From an uncultured Roseobacter sp. (lineage in GTDB: Bacteria > Pseudomonadota > Alphaproteobacteria > Rhodobacterales > Rhodobacteraceae): 64,000 nt of DNA. Made by a program: the position numbers and the translations under genes. The notes under the pieces were generated by a model. The model worked only from the letters and a program-made list of their open reading frames with translations. It was not told where the DNA came from and ran no database searches. The DNA is taken from contig CANKZM010000008.1 in assembly GCA_947488305.1 (NCBI GenBank), forward strand, positions 1-64,000. Reading direction: 5' to 3'. Numbering within the stretch: position 1 is the first letter of the stretch; the number at the start of each line of letters is the position of its first letter. Positions 16,897 through 25,888 of this stretch are shown piece by piece.

Positions 16897-17772
16897 ATGC
16901 AAACTCGTATTGTGAAAAAGCCGCTGCCCCCAATCACCTGGTTTCGTGCCTTCGATGCAACCGCGCGGCATCTCAGCTTTACGCTGGCTGCGCAGGAATT
17001 GGGGTTCACCCAATCGGCGATCAGCCAGAATGTGCGGGCGCTGGAGGATAAACTGGGTACCGCGCTTTTCGTACGCGGACACCGGACGTTGAGCCTGACG
17101 GAAGCGGGCCGTCTGCTGGTGCCCGACGTCGCTGCGGCAATGGCACAGCTGGAACAAGCGACTGCGCGCTTCCTTCCTCCGTCATCGGGACCGAAACTGA
17201 CAATCGCGACAAGCGTCAGCATAGCACAGTGGATCATTGCGCCTCGCTTGTCGCAATTTCTGGAGGCCCAACAGGGGTGCGCACTGCAAATCGCAACAAC
17301 CATCTGGCCCGACGACTTTGCCTCTACCAATGCCGATATCGAAATACGCTTCGGCTCCAGGCAAGTGGTCGGCGCGGATGCGATGCTGCTGCAGCCATCT
17401 TACCTGCATGCTGTCGCCGCGCCCGAAATAGCATCGCGATGTGATCCGAAGAACATGGCAGCGCAAAGGCTCATCCAACCGATCGGCATTTCTACGGGTT
17501 GGCAAAATCTGGCGAAACGAGCGACACAAGAACACTCTCTGGAAGCAGAAATCCTCGTCGACACACACGGTTTGGCGGTCGATATGGCGGTTTGTGGTGC
17601 AGGCATTGCTTTGTCCCACAGCCAGATTACACGTGCGCCAATAGCTGATGGTCGGCTCGTAGAATTACCGCTTCCCGAGGTACCGGCAGATGAAGGCTAT
17701 TACCTCGCGCGAAAAACCGACAAGCACAGTGACATCCAAGACGCCTTCATCGACTGGATTACGCGTCCCTAA
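16897..17772 (+). CDS. LysR family transcriptional regulator (GcvA-like)
   Basis: 291 residues. The N-terminal helix-turn-helix is clear (LPPITWFRAFDATARHLSFT, then AAQELGFTQSAISQNVRALE), followed by an effector-binding domain with the DIEIRFGS strand seen in GcvA-type regulators. I chose ATG 16897; a TTG at 16891 is in frame and neither has a good ribosome site. It is divergent from the DUF1185 operon with an 88-base gap and most likely controls it. An imperfectly placed GCATT-GCT-AATGC repeat overlaps the start. Confidence 0.85.
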   Translation: MQTRIVKKPLPPITWFRAFDATARHLSFTLAAQELGFTQSAISQNVRALEDKLGTALFVRGHRTLSLTEAGRLLVPDVAAAMAQLEQATARFLPPSSGPKLTIATSVSIAQWIIAPRLSQFLEAQQGCALQIATTIWPDDFASTNADIEIRFGSRQVVGADAMLLQPSYLHAVAAPEIASRCDPKNMAAQRLIQPIGISTGWQNLAKRATQEHSLEAEILVDTHGLAVDMAVCGAGIALSHSQITRAPIADGRLVELPLPEVPADEGYYLARKTDKHSDIQDAFIDWITRP

Positions 17773-17785
17773 GATCTTTCGTGGC

Positions 17786-18679
17786 TCACTTTTTCCCCCG
17801 TGCCCAGACGTCGATCATGTCACGCGCAACGGCATGGCTTTTGTCGGCGTAAAGGGCAACGTCGAGCGGTTCTTTGCCAAGCACATTTGCAAGCGAGAAC
17901 ATGTCGCCGCTCTCAACCTCGCGATATACCATGCTGAAGGGGACCCACCCTACCCCTAGACCCGCCAGCACCAGTTGTTTGATTCCGCTGGAAAGAGCCG
18001 TCTCACACAGCGGTCCTTCGCACAGGCTGTGTGTCGAGAACGCCCGTTCGCGCGCTTTCAATACCTCTCCGAAATAACTGCCTTCCGGGTAGACGATTGC
18101 GGCAGTGTCAATCGGTATGGACCCGTCATCCCGCACAACATAACGCAAAGCACCCCCAATCACCGGGATCAGATAGTCCGTTCCCCAAACAACGCGACGG
18201 ACGCTATCGTCGAAAGGCAATGGGCGTGCCGCTGTCGATTCATGACACAGCAAGACTTGTGTGTCGCCGCGTAGAAACATGCTTACGCAGTCGCGTAGGT
18301 TGCCTGCCCTGAGCCGGAATTTTATCGCCGGATAGTATCGTCGCGCATGCAGAGCCATATCGGGAAAGGTCGCAAAAATGGGCGCGTGTTGGGCTGAAAT
18401 GGAAAGCACCGCATGTGCCGGGTCGTGATTTTTGATCTTGCTGCGCAGGTCGCGAATACCCCGTAACAAAGCGCGGATTTCAGGCTCATTGTCCCGCAAG
18501 GATGGATTGATGGCCACTGAATTGGCCTGCCGGTCCAACAAGTTGGAGCCGATCCATTCCTCAAAACTGCGGATACGCCGGGAAAAAGCAGGCTGCGTGA
18601 TGTTACGTCGCGCCGCTGCCCGCGTCATGTTCCCCTCTTCTAGTAATACCAAAACATCGTCCAACCACTGCATATCCAT
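17786..18679 (-). CDS. LysR family transcriptional regulator
   Basis: 297 residues. The helix-turn-helix lies at residues 4-40 (WLDDVLVLLEEGNMTRAAAR, then RRNITQPAFSRRIRSFEEWI), with a substrate-binding domain behind it. It is divergent from the cysteate/D-cysteine lyase gene, and the 117-base gap holds a perfect 7+7 inverted repeat of T-N11-A type (18691-18709). It therefore very likely controls the lyase and ABC transporter operon. The two LysR genes are convergent with 13 bases between their stops. Confidence 0.85.
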   Translation of the reverse strand: MDMQWLDDVLVLLEEGNMTRAAARRNITQPAFSRRIRSFEEWIGSNLLDRQANSVAINPSLRDNEPEIRALLRGIRDLRSKIKNHDPAHAVLSISAQHAPIFATFPDMALHARRYYPAIKFRLRAGNLRDCVSMFLRGDTQVLLCHESTAARPLPFDDSVRRVVWGTDYLIPVIGGALRYVVRDDGSIPIDTAAIVYPEGSYFGEVLKARERAFSTHSLCEGPLCETALSSGIKQLVLAGLGVGWVPFSMVYREVESGDMFSLANVLGKEPLDVALYADKSHAVARDMIDVWARGKK

Positions 18680-18690
18680 CGAATTTCCCT

Positions 18691-18709
18691 CAGTTAGCCA
18701 AACTAACTG
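18691..18709. promoter_or_regulatory. LysR-type operator (inverted repeat)
   Basis: CAGTTAG-CCAAA-CTAACTG is a perfect 7-base inverted repeat with a 5-base spacer and includes the T-N11-A pattern. It lies 12 bases upstream of the LysR start codon and 88 bases upstream of the lyase start, where a LysR recognition site is expected. Confidence 0.6.
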
Positions 18710-18796
18710 TATGGGTAGCCTAAGTAAAAAGCATTATTTTCTTTCGCGCGTATTTGGCACGCTCGACCAAGCACTTCTTTTGGGGGGAATCGACAG

Positions 18797-19891
18797 ATGA
18801 GTGACAATAACGTGCTGCAGGATGTGAAATCATCAGGAACGCAGGACTTGACGGCAAGCCTCTGCAAAGACCTGTCCATTGCGCTAGCGCGTTTTCCTCG
18901 CGTGCGGCTGGGGCACCTGCCGACGCCGCTGGAACCGATGGACCGGTTGAGTGCGCTTCTGGGCGGGCCTCGTATCTGGGTCAAACGAGACGACTGCACC
19001 GGGCTTTCGTCGGGCGGCAACAAGACCCGTAAGCTGGAATTCCTGATGGCTGACGCTCAGGCGCAAGGCGCGGACACCATCATCACTCAGGGCGCGACGC
19101 AATCAAATCACGCACGCCAGACTGCGGCCGCTGCAGCGAAACTGGGCATGGCCTGTCATATCCTGCTGGAGGATCGCACCGGATATGAAGACACGAACTA
19201 CACCCTGAACGGCAACGTCCTGATGGACCGGCTGCATGGCGCGATGGTTTCAGGACGCTCAGGCGGTACCGACATGAATGCTGAGATGGAAACACTGGCT
19301 GAAACGCTGCTTTCACAAGGGCGCGCGCCATACATCATCCCAGGGGGCGGCTCGAACGCAATAGGCGCGCTGGGGTATGTGAACTGCGCCCGCGAATTGG
19401 CCGAACAAGCGATTGACCGTGGTTTGAAAATTGATGCACTTGTGCATGCCACAGGCAGCTCGGGCACTCAAGCAGGGCTCGTCGCGGGGCTCGCCGCAAT
19501 CCAGAGTGACATCCACTTGTTGGGCATCGGCGTACGTGCGCCACAAGACAAGCAGGAGCAAATGGTCTACGATCTTGCGGTGAAAACCGCGCAGCACCTG
19601 AATGCCGGCGTATCAATTGATCGCAAAGCTGTCCGCGCCAACTGTGGATACGTGGGCGGGGGCTATGGCATCCCAACTGACGGGATGAAAGCAGCCGTCA
19701 AGCTGCTGGCTGAAACCGAAGGTTTGCTGTTTGATCCCGTCTATTCGGGAAAGGGACTTGATGGACTCATCGATCTTGTCCGCAAAGGCCATTTTGGCGA
19801 TATGGAAAATATCGTCTTCTTGCATACTGGCGGCAGTGCTGCGCTCTTTGGCTATCCTGATGCCTTTGATTTGCAAGGCTATACCGAATGA
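18797..19891 (+). CDS. PLP-dependent D-cysteine desulfhydrase / L-cysteate sulfo-lyase family enzyme
   Basis: 364 residues of the ACC deaminase fold. The PLP lysine is K76 in [12 protein letters not shown], and the cofactor/substrate loop QSNH is at 102-105 ([21 protein letters not shown]). The [12 protein letters not shown]-like block and the [12 protein letters not shown] end match CuyA and DcyD. CuyA releases sulfite and ammonia from L-cysteate; DcyD splits D-cysteine. It has an unusual 25-residue N-terminal lead before the core. It heads an operon with a betaine-type ABC transporter, which would fit a zwitterionic sulfonate or amino acid. No sulfite-handling gene is nearby, so the choice between the two substrates is open. 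Confidence 0.8.
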   Translation: MSDNNVLQDVKSSGTQDLTASLCKDLSIALARFPRVRLGHLPTPLEPMDRLSALLGGPRIWVKRDDCTGLSSGGNKTRKLEFLMADAQAQGADTIITQGATQSNHARQTAAAAAKLGMACHILLEDRTGYEDTNYTLNGNVLMDRLHGAMVSGRSGGTDMNAEMETLAETLLSQGRAPYIIPGGGSNAIGALGYVNCARELAEQAIDRGLKIDALVHATGSSGTQAGLVAGLAAIQSDIHLLGIGVRAPQDKQEQMVYDLAVKTAQHLNAGVSIDRKAVRANCGYVGGGYGIPTDGMKAAVKLLAETEGLLFDPVYSGKGLDGLIDLVRKGHFGDMENIVFLHTGGSAALFGYPDAFDLQGYTE

Positions 19892-19923
19892 AAAAAAGAA
19901 ACGACCAACAAGGAGAACTATAG

Positions 19924-20889
19924 ATGTCACTGAGAATGAAATTGATATCCGCGACAGCGGCGCTGGCACTTAGTGCGGCGCCTGCACTGGCGGCTGAAGA
20001 GGTAAAAATCGGCGTACCAAGCTGGACCGGCGCACAAGCGATCGCGCATCTTCTGGCGGCGGTTGTCGAGATGCGGATCGGCGGAAAGGCTGAGCTTGTT
20101 CCTGGCAACAACGCCACAATTTTCCAAGCGATGGATCAGGGCAAAGGCGACATCGACGTGCACCCTGATGTCTGGTTGCCGAACCAGGAGAGCTTTACCA
20201 AGAAATACGTGGACGAAGCTGGCACGGTCACATTGTCGTCCAACCCCTATGAAGGAAACCAGGGTTTCTGCGTGTCCAAGGACTTTGCCGGAGCCAATGA
20301 CATCACAGACATCGCAGATTTAGGGCGCCCGGATGTGGCGGCCCTGATGGACAGCGACGGCAATGGCAAGGGTGAAATGTGGATCGGCGCACCAGGCTGG
20401 GCATCCGCCAATGTGAACGAGGTCAAGGTACGTGACTACGGGCTGCTGGACTTCATCGAACCGGTACGGGCCGAAGAAAGCGTGAAAACCGCGCGGATCA
20501 AGGACTCGATCGCGAAGGGCGAAGGATATGCGTTCTATTGCTATAAGCCACACGCGGTCTGGTTCATGTTCGACGTGGAAATGCTGACCGAACCGACGTT
20601 CGATCCGGCCAAATATGTGATGGTCCAGCCATCCGATGACGCCGACTGGTACGATAAGTCTTCGGTTGCAACAAAAGACGCGCTGAAGAACGTTCAAATT
20701 GCATGGTCCAATTCGTTGGAAGAACGCTCTCCTGCGATTGCCGAGTTCTTCAACCGCTTTTCGCTAACCGCTGACGATGTGTCACAATTCGCCTTCGAGA
20801 TCAGCGGGCAAGGCCGCGATCCGGCAGAGGTTGCGAAGGAGTGGGTTGAGGCGAACCCGGACCGCGTCGACGGCTGGCTTGGCCTCTAA
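19924..20889 (+). CDS. Glycine betaine/proline-type ABC transporter substrate-binding protein (ProX/OpuAC family)
   Basis: 321 residues with a signal peptide cut after ALA-A (residues 1-22, MSLRMKLISATAALALSAAP). The OpuAC fold is recognisable from KIGVPSWTGAQAIAHLL, GDIDVHPDVWLPNQ and the GWASANVNE segment. Several Trp and Tyr residues (W in VPSWTG, HPDVWLP, YKPHAVW) could form the aromatic cage for a quaternary or zwitterionic ligand. AAGGAGAAC precedes ATG 19924. It follows the lyase by 32 bases, so the transporter probably imports the lyase substrate rather than serving osmotic balance. Confidence 0.85.
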   Translation: MSLRMKLISATAALALSAAPALAAEEVKIGVPSWTGAQAIAHLLAAVVEMRIGGKAELVPGNNATIFQAMDQGKGDIDVHPDVWLPNQESFTKKYVDEAGTVTLSSNPYEGNQGFCVSKDFAGANDITDIADLGRPDVAALMDSDGNGKGEMWIGAPGWASANVNEVKVRDYGLLDFIEPVRAEESVKTARIKDSIAKGEGYAFYCYKPHAVWFMFDVEMLTEPTFDPAKYVMVQPSDDADWYDKSSVATKDALKNVQIAWSNSLEERSPAIAEFFNRFSLTADDVSQFAFEISGQGRDPAEVAKEWVEANPDRVDGWLGL

Positions 20890-20909
20890 CAAGCAATTCT
20901 AGGACATAG

Positions 20910-20936
20910 ATGGCTCCGGCGACGGATCGGGGCCAT
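20910..20936 (+). promoter_or_regulatory. Intercistronic hairpin between ProX-like and ProV-like genes
   Basis: ATGGCTCCG and CGGGGCCAT form a 9-base stem with one G-T pair and a 9-base loop. There is no T run. It lies in the 95-base gap after the receptor gene and probably stabilises the receptor mRNA or partly terminates transcription. Confidence 0.5.
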
Positions 20937-20984
20937 CAAAATCATTTCTCCGGCTTCGGCCCGCAGCATGGAAAGTCACCTGCC

Positions 20985-22040
20985 ATGAGCGACGACACCG
21001 TTATCGAAATCAGCAATGTCTGGAAAATCTTTGGTGCGCATCCGGAAGTCGCGTTGAAGGCCATTCGCGAACAAGGTCTGACCAAGGCGGAAGTGCTGGC
21101 GCAGCACAACTCTGTCGTTGGCGTCGCGGATGTAAGCCTTTCCGTCAACCGCGGCGAGATCTTTTGCATCATGGGGCTGTCGGGCAGTGGTAAATCCACA
21201 CTGGTGCGCCACTTCAACCGTCTGTTGGAACCAACCGCCGGCAAGATTGAGATCGAGGGCACCGATGTAATGGCTCTCGACACCAAGCCGTTGCAGGCAT
21301 TCCGCAACCAAAAGATTGGTATGGTGTTCCAGAACTTCGCACTCATGCCGCACCGTTCCGTTCTGGATAACGTGGCCATGCCGCTGGAAATCCGGCAAGT
21401 CGCCAAAAACGAACGGATGCGTCAGGCTGCGGCGATCCTCGATATCGTCGAGCTTGGGCCATGGGGATCGAAATTTGCCCATGAGTTGTCGGGCGGTATG
21501 CAGCAACGCGTCGGGCTGGCGCGCGCGCTGGCGGCGAACCCGGATGTTTTGTTGATGGATGAGCCCTTCTCCGCGCTCGATCCCCTGATCCGGCGCCAAT
21601 TGCAGGACGAATTCATCCGTTTGTCGAAAATCCTGAAGAAAACAACCGTGTTCATCACGCATGATCTGGATGAAGCGGTGCGCATCGGTGACCGTATTGC
21701 AATTATGCGCGATGGAAAGATGGTGCAGATGGGCACTGCCGAGGACATCGTGATGCACCCGGCAGACGATTATGTGGCAGATTTTGTAGCCGGGATTTCG
21801 CGCCTTAAGGTGGTGCACGCAGATGCTGTGATGCAACCGTTGGACGCCTTTAGAGCCAAGGGTGGCGTGGTCCCCTCTGACGCACCGGGCGTCACGGGGA
21901 CGGAGACGCTGAGCAACCTCATCACGCTGGCCATTGAGGATGATAAGCCGATCCTCGTGAAACACGGAGACGCGGACGTGGGCGTCATTACGCGGGCCGA
22001 TCTGCTGCGCACCGTAGTCGAAGGGACGGAAATGTCATGA
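20985..22040 (+). CDS. Glycine betaine-type ABC transporter ATP-binding protein (ProV family)
   Basis: 351 residues. Walker A is GLSGSGKST, the signature is LSGGMQQRVGLARAL, Walker B is VLLMDEPFSALDP and the switch His follows in VFITHDLDEA. The N-terminal lead with EVLAQHNSVVGVADVSLSV is typical of ProV. The tail after residue 270 is a short CBS-like region that would sense ionic strength in osmotic relatives. I chose ATG 20985 because upstream in-frame codons encode no family sequence. The stop overlaps the permease start (ATGA). Confidence 0.88.
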   Translation: MSDDTVIEISNVWKIFGAHPEVALKAIREQGLTKAEVLAQHNSVVGVADVSLSVNRGEIFCIMGLSGSGKSTLVRHFNRLLEPTAGKIEIEGTDVMALDTKPLQAFRNQKIGMVFQNFALMPHRSVLDNVAMPLEIRQVAKNERMRQAAAILDIVELGPWGSKFAHELSGGMQQRVGLARALAANPDVLLMDEPFSALDPLIRRQLQDEFIRLSKILKKTTVFITHDLDEAVRIGDRIAIMRDGKMVQMGTAEDIVMHPADDYVADFVAGISRLKVVHADAVMQPLDAFRAKGGVVPSDAPGVTGTETLSNLITLAIEDDKPILVKHGDADVGVITRADLLRTVVEGTEMS

Positions 22041-23578
22041 GAGACGAAGGCATCAACCCGCTTGAAGATACCGAAAGCGAAGCCGCACTCGCCTATGCCG
22101 AAGAGCGCAAAGACAATATCCGCACCTTCGTGCGCACAAACCCCGAATACTATATCGCCAATTTTGACAAGGTCGGGGCCTCTTCGCGATTCACACCGAC
22201 CTTCAACGCCATGGCAGGGCTATTTGGTCCCATCTGGTTTGGTGCGCGAGGGCTTTGGTCCTGGGCGCTGCCGTTTCTGATCATTGAGGCCATTGCGCTT
22301 GTCCAAATCGCACGCGGCCTTTTTGGGGATCTGGCCGCCGATGCCATGTCACGGATAGCCTCGATAGAAGGAACGCTGGAGCTGCGTCGCCAGCAACTGG
22401 CCGCCGCCATAGAGAGCGGGTCAGACAGGGTGGACGCTTTCCAACGCGCGGTCGACGGGCTGGAAGCAAACATTGGCGGCATACGTGCTGAAGCCGAAGC
22501 ACTGGCGGAGCAGGGCCCCAGTATTGCGCTGACGGGTCTTGTGATCCTGATTGCCGTGAAGCTGGTGCAGGCTGTGACCGCCAATTGGGCGCTTGAGGCA
22601 CGCTTTTCGGAGTGGCTATCCAACCGTACAATCCGGTCCGGCCTCCCAGTGGAGCAAATCGTCTTCAGCGCCGTTTTCATGGTGCTGATCGTGCTCGTGG
22701 CCATGGTCCATTACAGCTTTCCCGGTCGCTTCAATCTTCTGAGCGAATTCCCGACCGACCCGAACATACGCTTGACCGGCATCGCCTGGGTCGAGGATTT
22801 CATTGCCTTCTGCGTGCGCAATAGCGAGGCCTTCTTTGACGGGCTGACAATCGGCATCCGCACGATCCTCGATACGCTTGAGGTGATCCTGGTTCAAACA
22901 CCATGGATCGTGATCGCCAGCCTTATTGTTTTGCTCACATGGCTGACGGCGGGCATCCGCACGGCGATCTATTCTGGCGCTTTCCTAGGCTATATGGGGC
23001 TCTTGGGCTTCTGGGAGGCCGCGATGACCACGCTGGCGCTGCTCGGCACAGCGGCATGTCTGTCGATTGCGATAGGGATACCTTTGGGCATGTTTGCCGC
23101 GCGCAGGCCAAGGTTCTACGCCTTCATCCAGCCCATCATGGACTTCATGCAGACCATGCCAGCGTTCGTTTTCATGGTGCCGGTGATCGCCTTTTTCGGC
23201 GTGGGCAAGCCTGCAGCGGTCATCGTGACGATGATTTTTGGCGGCACGCCTGTGGTACGCCTGACCGTGCTTGGCTTACGTGGCGTCCCTGAAAGCGTGA
23301 GGGAGGCTGCAATCTCCTTCGGGGCAAACAAATGGTACCTGCTGACACGTGTCGACCTGCCACTTGCCGCGCCGTCGATCCGTGCAGGCATCAACCAGAC
23401 CATCATGCTGTCACTGGCGATGGTTGTTGTGGCATCCCTGATCGGCGCCAAGGGCCTCGGCGAAGACGTTCTTGAGGCCCTGCAATATGCCAACGTTGGC
23501 CAAGGTATTCTCGCTGGCTTTGCCATCCTCTTCTGCGCCATGATCCTTGACCGGATCGTGCAGGGTCAACGGAAGTGA
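22037..23578 (+). CDS. Betaine-type ABC transporter permease (ProW family) with extra N-terminal module
   Basis: 513 residues. The C-terminal 290 or so residues are the usual ProW core, with the EAA loop in VPESVREAAISFGANKWYLLTRVDLPLAAPSI (two joined blocks) and SLAMVVVASLIGAKGLGEDV. The first 200 residues are additional: FNAMAGLFGPIWFGARGLWSW resembles the DUF2628-type membrane segment, then a helix of heptad character (about 98-155, with IASIEGTLELRRQQLAAAIE) between two membrane spans. ProW of E. coli is about 354 residues. The extension may form a periplasmic or cytoplasmic coiled coil. The stop overlaps the hydrolase GTG. Confidence 0.82.
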   Translation: MRDEGINPLEDTESEAALAYAEERKDNIRTFVRTNPEYYIANFDKVGASSRFTPTFNAMAGLFGPIWFGARGLWSWALPFLIIEAIALVQIARGLFGDLAADAMSRIASIEGTLELRRQQLAAAIESGSDRVDAFQRAVDGLEANIGGIRAEAEALAEQGPSIALTGLVILIAVKLVQAVTANWALEARFSEWLSNRTIRSGLPVEQIVFSAVFMVLIVLVAMVHYSFPGRFNLLSEFPTDPNIRLTGIAWVEDFIAFCVRNSEAFFDGLTIGIRTILDTLEVILVQTPWIVIASLIVLLTWLTAGIRTAIYSGAFLGYMGLLGFWEAAMTTLALLGTAACLSIAIGIPLGMFAARRPRFYAFIQPIMDFMQTMPAFVFMVPVIAFFGVGKPAAVIVTMIFGGTPVVRLTVLGLRGVPESVREAAISFGANKWYLLTRVDLPLAAPSIRAGINQTIMLSLAMVVVASLIGAKGLGEDVLEALQYANVGQGILAGFAILFCAMILDRIVQGQRK

Positions 23579-24303
23579 CGCACCCACTGGTGCTCGTCCA
23601 TGGCTTCATGGGCGGGCGGGCGCAATGGGATTTGCAAGTCGTCGCGTTGGGTGGTCAACGAAAGGTGGTTCCTGTTGCATTGCCGGGTTTTGGCGATCGG
23701 AATACCGACGCACCGCAGACCACAATTGCAGGCATGGCCGGCAGCGTCGTGGCTGATCTTGATCAACTGGGCATTCAGCACTTTGACCTGCTTGGCCATT
23801 CGATGGGGGGGATGGTGGTTCAGGAGGTCATCAAACTTGTACCCGATAGGGTGGAAAAGCTGATCCTTTACGGAACCGGTGCTGTTGGTGCCCTACCCGG
23901 ACGTTTCGAAACCATCGCCGAAAGCAAAGCTCGTGCGCGAAAGGAAGGCCTCAAATCTACCGCCCGGCGGATCGCCGCAACATGGTTCCTGGAGCGCGAG
24001 CAGGCAGCAGAATTCGAAGGCTGCGCGCGGATTGCCGAACAGACATCCCAGAACGCTTTCGACGCGGGGCTGGATGCGATGCAGGACTGGTCCGGCAAAA
24101 CCAACCTCAAGGCGATTACCACCCCGACATTGGTGCTGTGGGGGGACGGGGATCGTACCTATCCATGGTCGCAAACCGAATTGCTATGGCGAAGCGTCCA
24201 GCAGGCGAAATTGGCCGTTGTGCCGGGTTGCGCGCATGCGGTCCATCTGGAAAAACCGGAGCTTTTCAATCTGCTCATCACCGATTTCTTAGAAGCGCGC
24301 TGA
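23575..24303 (+). CDS. Alpha/beta hydrolase
   Basis: 242 residues. The oxyanion loop is LVHGFMGGRAQW, the nucleophile is S76 in GHSMGGM, the acid lies in LVLWGDGDRTYPW and the His in GCAHAVHLEKPE. It starts with GTG overlapping the permease stop by four bases, so it is the last gene of the lyase/transporter operon. It could cleave an ester or amide form of the imported substrate. That is inference from position. Confidence 0.8.
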   Translation: MTHPLVLVHGFMGGRAQWDLQVVALGGQRKVVPVALPGFGDRNTDAPQTTIAGMAGSVVADLDQLGIQHFDLLGHSMGGMVVQEVIKLVPDRVEKLILYGTGAVGALPGRFETIAESKARARKEGLKSTARRIAATWFLEREQAAEFEGCARIAEQTSQNAFDAGLDAMQDWSGKTNLKAITTPTLVLWGDGDRTYPWSQTELLWRSVQQAKLAVVPGCAHAVHLEKPELFNLLITDFLEAR

Positions 24304-24419
24304 CCCTACCTACCGCCTTCACGAGCCGTTTCGTTTGCCAGATCAAGTAGGCAATCGCCTTCTTGACGTCTACCTTCACCTCACCAGCGCCCAGAACACT
24401 CACTTAAGAGGTCGGCCCC

Positions 24420-25775
24420 GTGACGGATGCGAACATCGCAGGATTTGCCAATGAAAGTGCCGTACGCCTGAAACTAGCGGAACAGAAAGGGCTGCGACTC
24501 GCAATTGCCTGCCGCACCGTGGTCACTGGTGCCGCGTTTCTTTGGTATGGGGCTGCACCTTTCTTCTCGCCTGGGTTCGAGCCACGCATTGCAGCAATTT
24601 TTGTGCTGCTCCTGTTCACTCTGGTGGGCATTGGGCATCTTTGCATCATTGGCAGTCGATTTGATCGTTGGTGGATGAAATACGCGGTCTATTCGCTCGA
24701 TACGCTGGCGATTTGCGCGACCTTTGCGGTTCTACCAATCAGCAGAGCGGATGATGTGCCTCAGATCATCGCGTTTCGGGCCTACGGGATCTATTTTTTG
24801 TTCCCGTTGCTCGCAGTCTCGTGTCTGTCCCTTTCGTGGCGCCTGGTACTCTGGACAGGTGCGATGTGCGTCGTGGGATGGTGGGCCGCATTTTTGTGGG
24901 TGATCTCGGGGATGGACCACATCTTGTCCTGGGGCGATATCCCCTCAACCGCGACGCAAGAGGATTATGAAAACGTGTTTCTATCCATCGACTTCATTGG
25001 ACGAGGCAACCGGATAGAAGAAACTGCGATGATTTTCTTTGCCACTGTTGCGCTGGCTGTTGCCGTCTACCGAGCCCGCGCTGTGTTTTTTGCGCAGGTC
25101 GCGGCAGACCTCGATTGGCGACACGAAAAAACCCTCCGAGAGCGGGTAAGCCAGCTGCTTGGAAAATACCTGCCTGAGGAGATCGCCCAGAAACTGATCG
25201 CCGAGGACGCTCCGCTCAAGCCACAACGCACGAGAGGAGTGGCACTTGTCATGGATATCGCGGGGTTCACCAGGTTCTCGGCTGACAACGACCCGGAACA
25301 TGTAATCGGCGTCCTCGACCGTTTTCTGGCCGACGCGACCACCGCCGTGACGCGCCATGGCGGGATCGTCATCAGCTATCTCGGTGATGGCATTCTGGTG
25401 ACGTTCAACGCGCCCGTTCAAGCGGATCAACCGCAGACCTCCGCCCTGCGCGCCGCCTCGGACTTGATCGCCGCGGCAACAGCGCATGGGTTTTCGATAC
25501 GGATCGGTATTGCATCGGGGGATCTTGTGACCGGCATCATCGGATCAGAGGCGCGCCAGTCGTTCACGGTCTATGGTGATGCGGTTAATCTCGCGTCTCG
25601 CCTTGAGGCTCTGGCCAAAATCCATAAGGTGCAGGTTCTGATCGACAAGGCAACGTATGACGCACTGAACGACCCCAGCGCATTTACGTCACTGGGATCG
25701 TTACAGATCGCCGGGTTGTCAGAGCGCGTTGAAACCTATGCGTTGGTTTTACCAGATCAGCCCATGCAAGCCTGA
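24420..25775 (+). CDS. Membrane-bound class III adenylate/guanylate cyclase
   Basis: 451 residues. The first 225 carry about six membrane helices (from residue 36 on). The catalytic domain spans about 265-440: the metal aspartates are in ALVMDIAGFTRFS and YLGDGILVTF, and the transition-state Asn/Arg pair is in YGDAVNLASRLEAL. It makes cAMP (or cGMP) from the triphosphate at the inner membrane face; the YGDAVNL context favours ATP. GTG start at 24420. It stands alone, convergent with the metalloprotease gene. The 113-base gap after it shows no clear terminator. Confidence 0.87.
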   Translation: MTDANIAGFANESAVRLKLAEQKGLRLAIACRTVVTGAAFLWYGAAPFFSPGFEPRIAAIFVLLLFTLVGIGHLCIIGSRFDRWWMKYAVYSLDTLAICATFAVLPISRADDVPQIIAFRAYGIYFLFPLLAVSCLSLSWRLVLWTGAMCVVGWWAAFLWVISGMDHILSWGDIPSTATQEDYENVFLSIDFIGRGNRIEETAMIFFATVALAVAVYRARAVFFAQVAADLDWRHEKTLRERVSQLLGKYLPEEIAQKLIAEDAPLKPQRTRGVALVMDIAGFTRFSADNDPEHVIGVLDRFLADATTAVTRHGGIVISYLGDGILVTFNAPVQADQPQTSALRAASDLIAAATAHGFSIRIGIASGDLVTGIIGSEARQSFTVYGDAVNLASRLEALAKIHKVQVLIDKATYDALNDPSAFTSLGSLQIAGLSERVETYALVLPDQPMQA

Positions 25776-25888
25776 GCAAATTGCAATTCCGGTGGACCGC
25801 CCCCGCTGGCTTCTTCCGAACCAACACATCGCGACAGGCGTAGTCCCCGCCACATCAGAACGTCGCGAGAGCGGCGTATTCGGCGCGG

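Noticed and set aside
16888-16900. GCATT-GCT-AATGC as a LysR operator
   Set aside because: Short arms and an overlap with the start codon make it too weak to list as a site.
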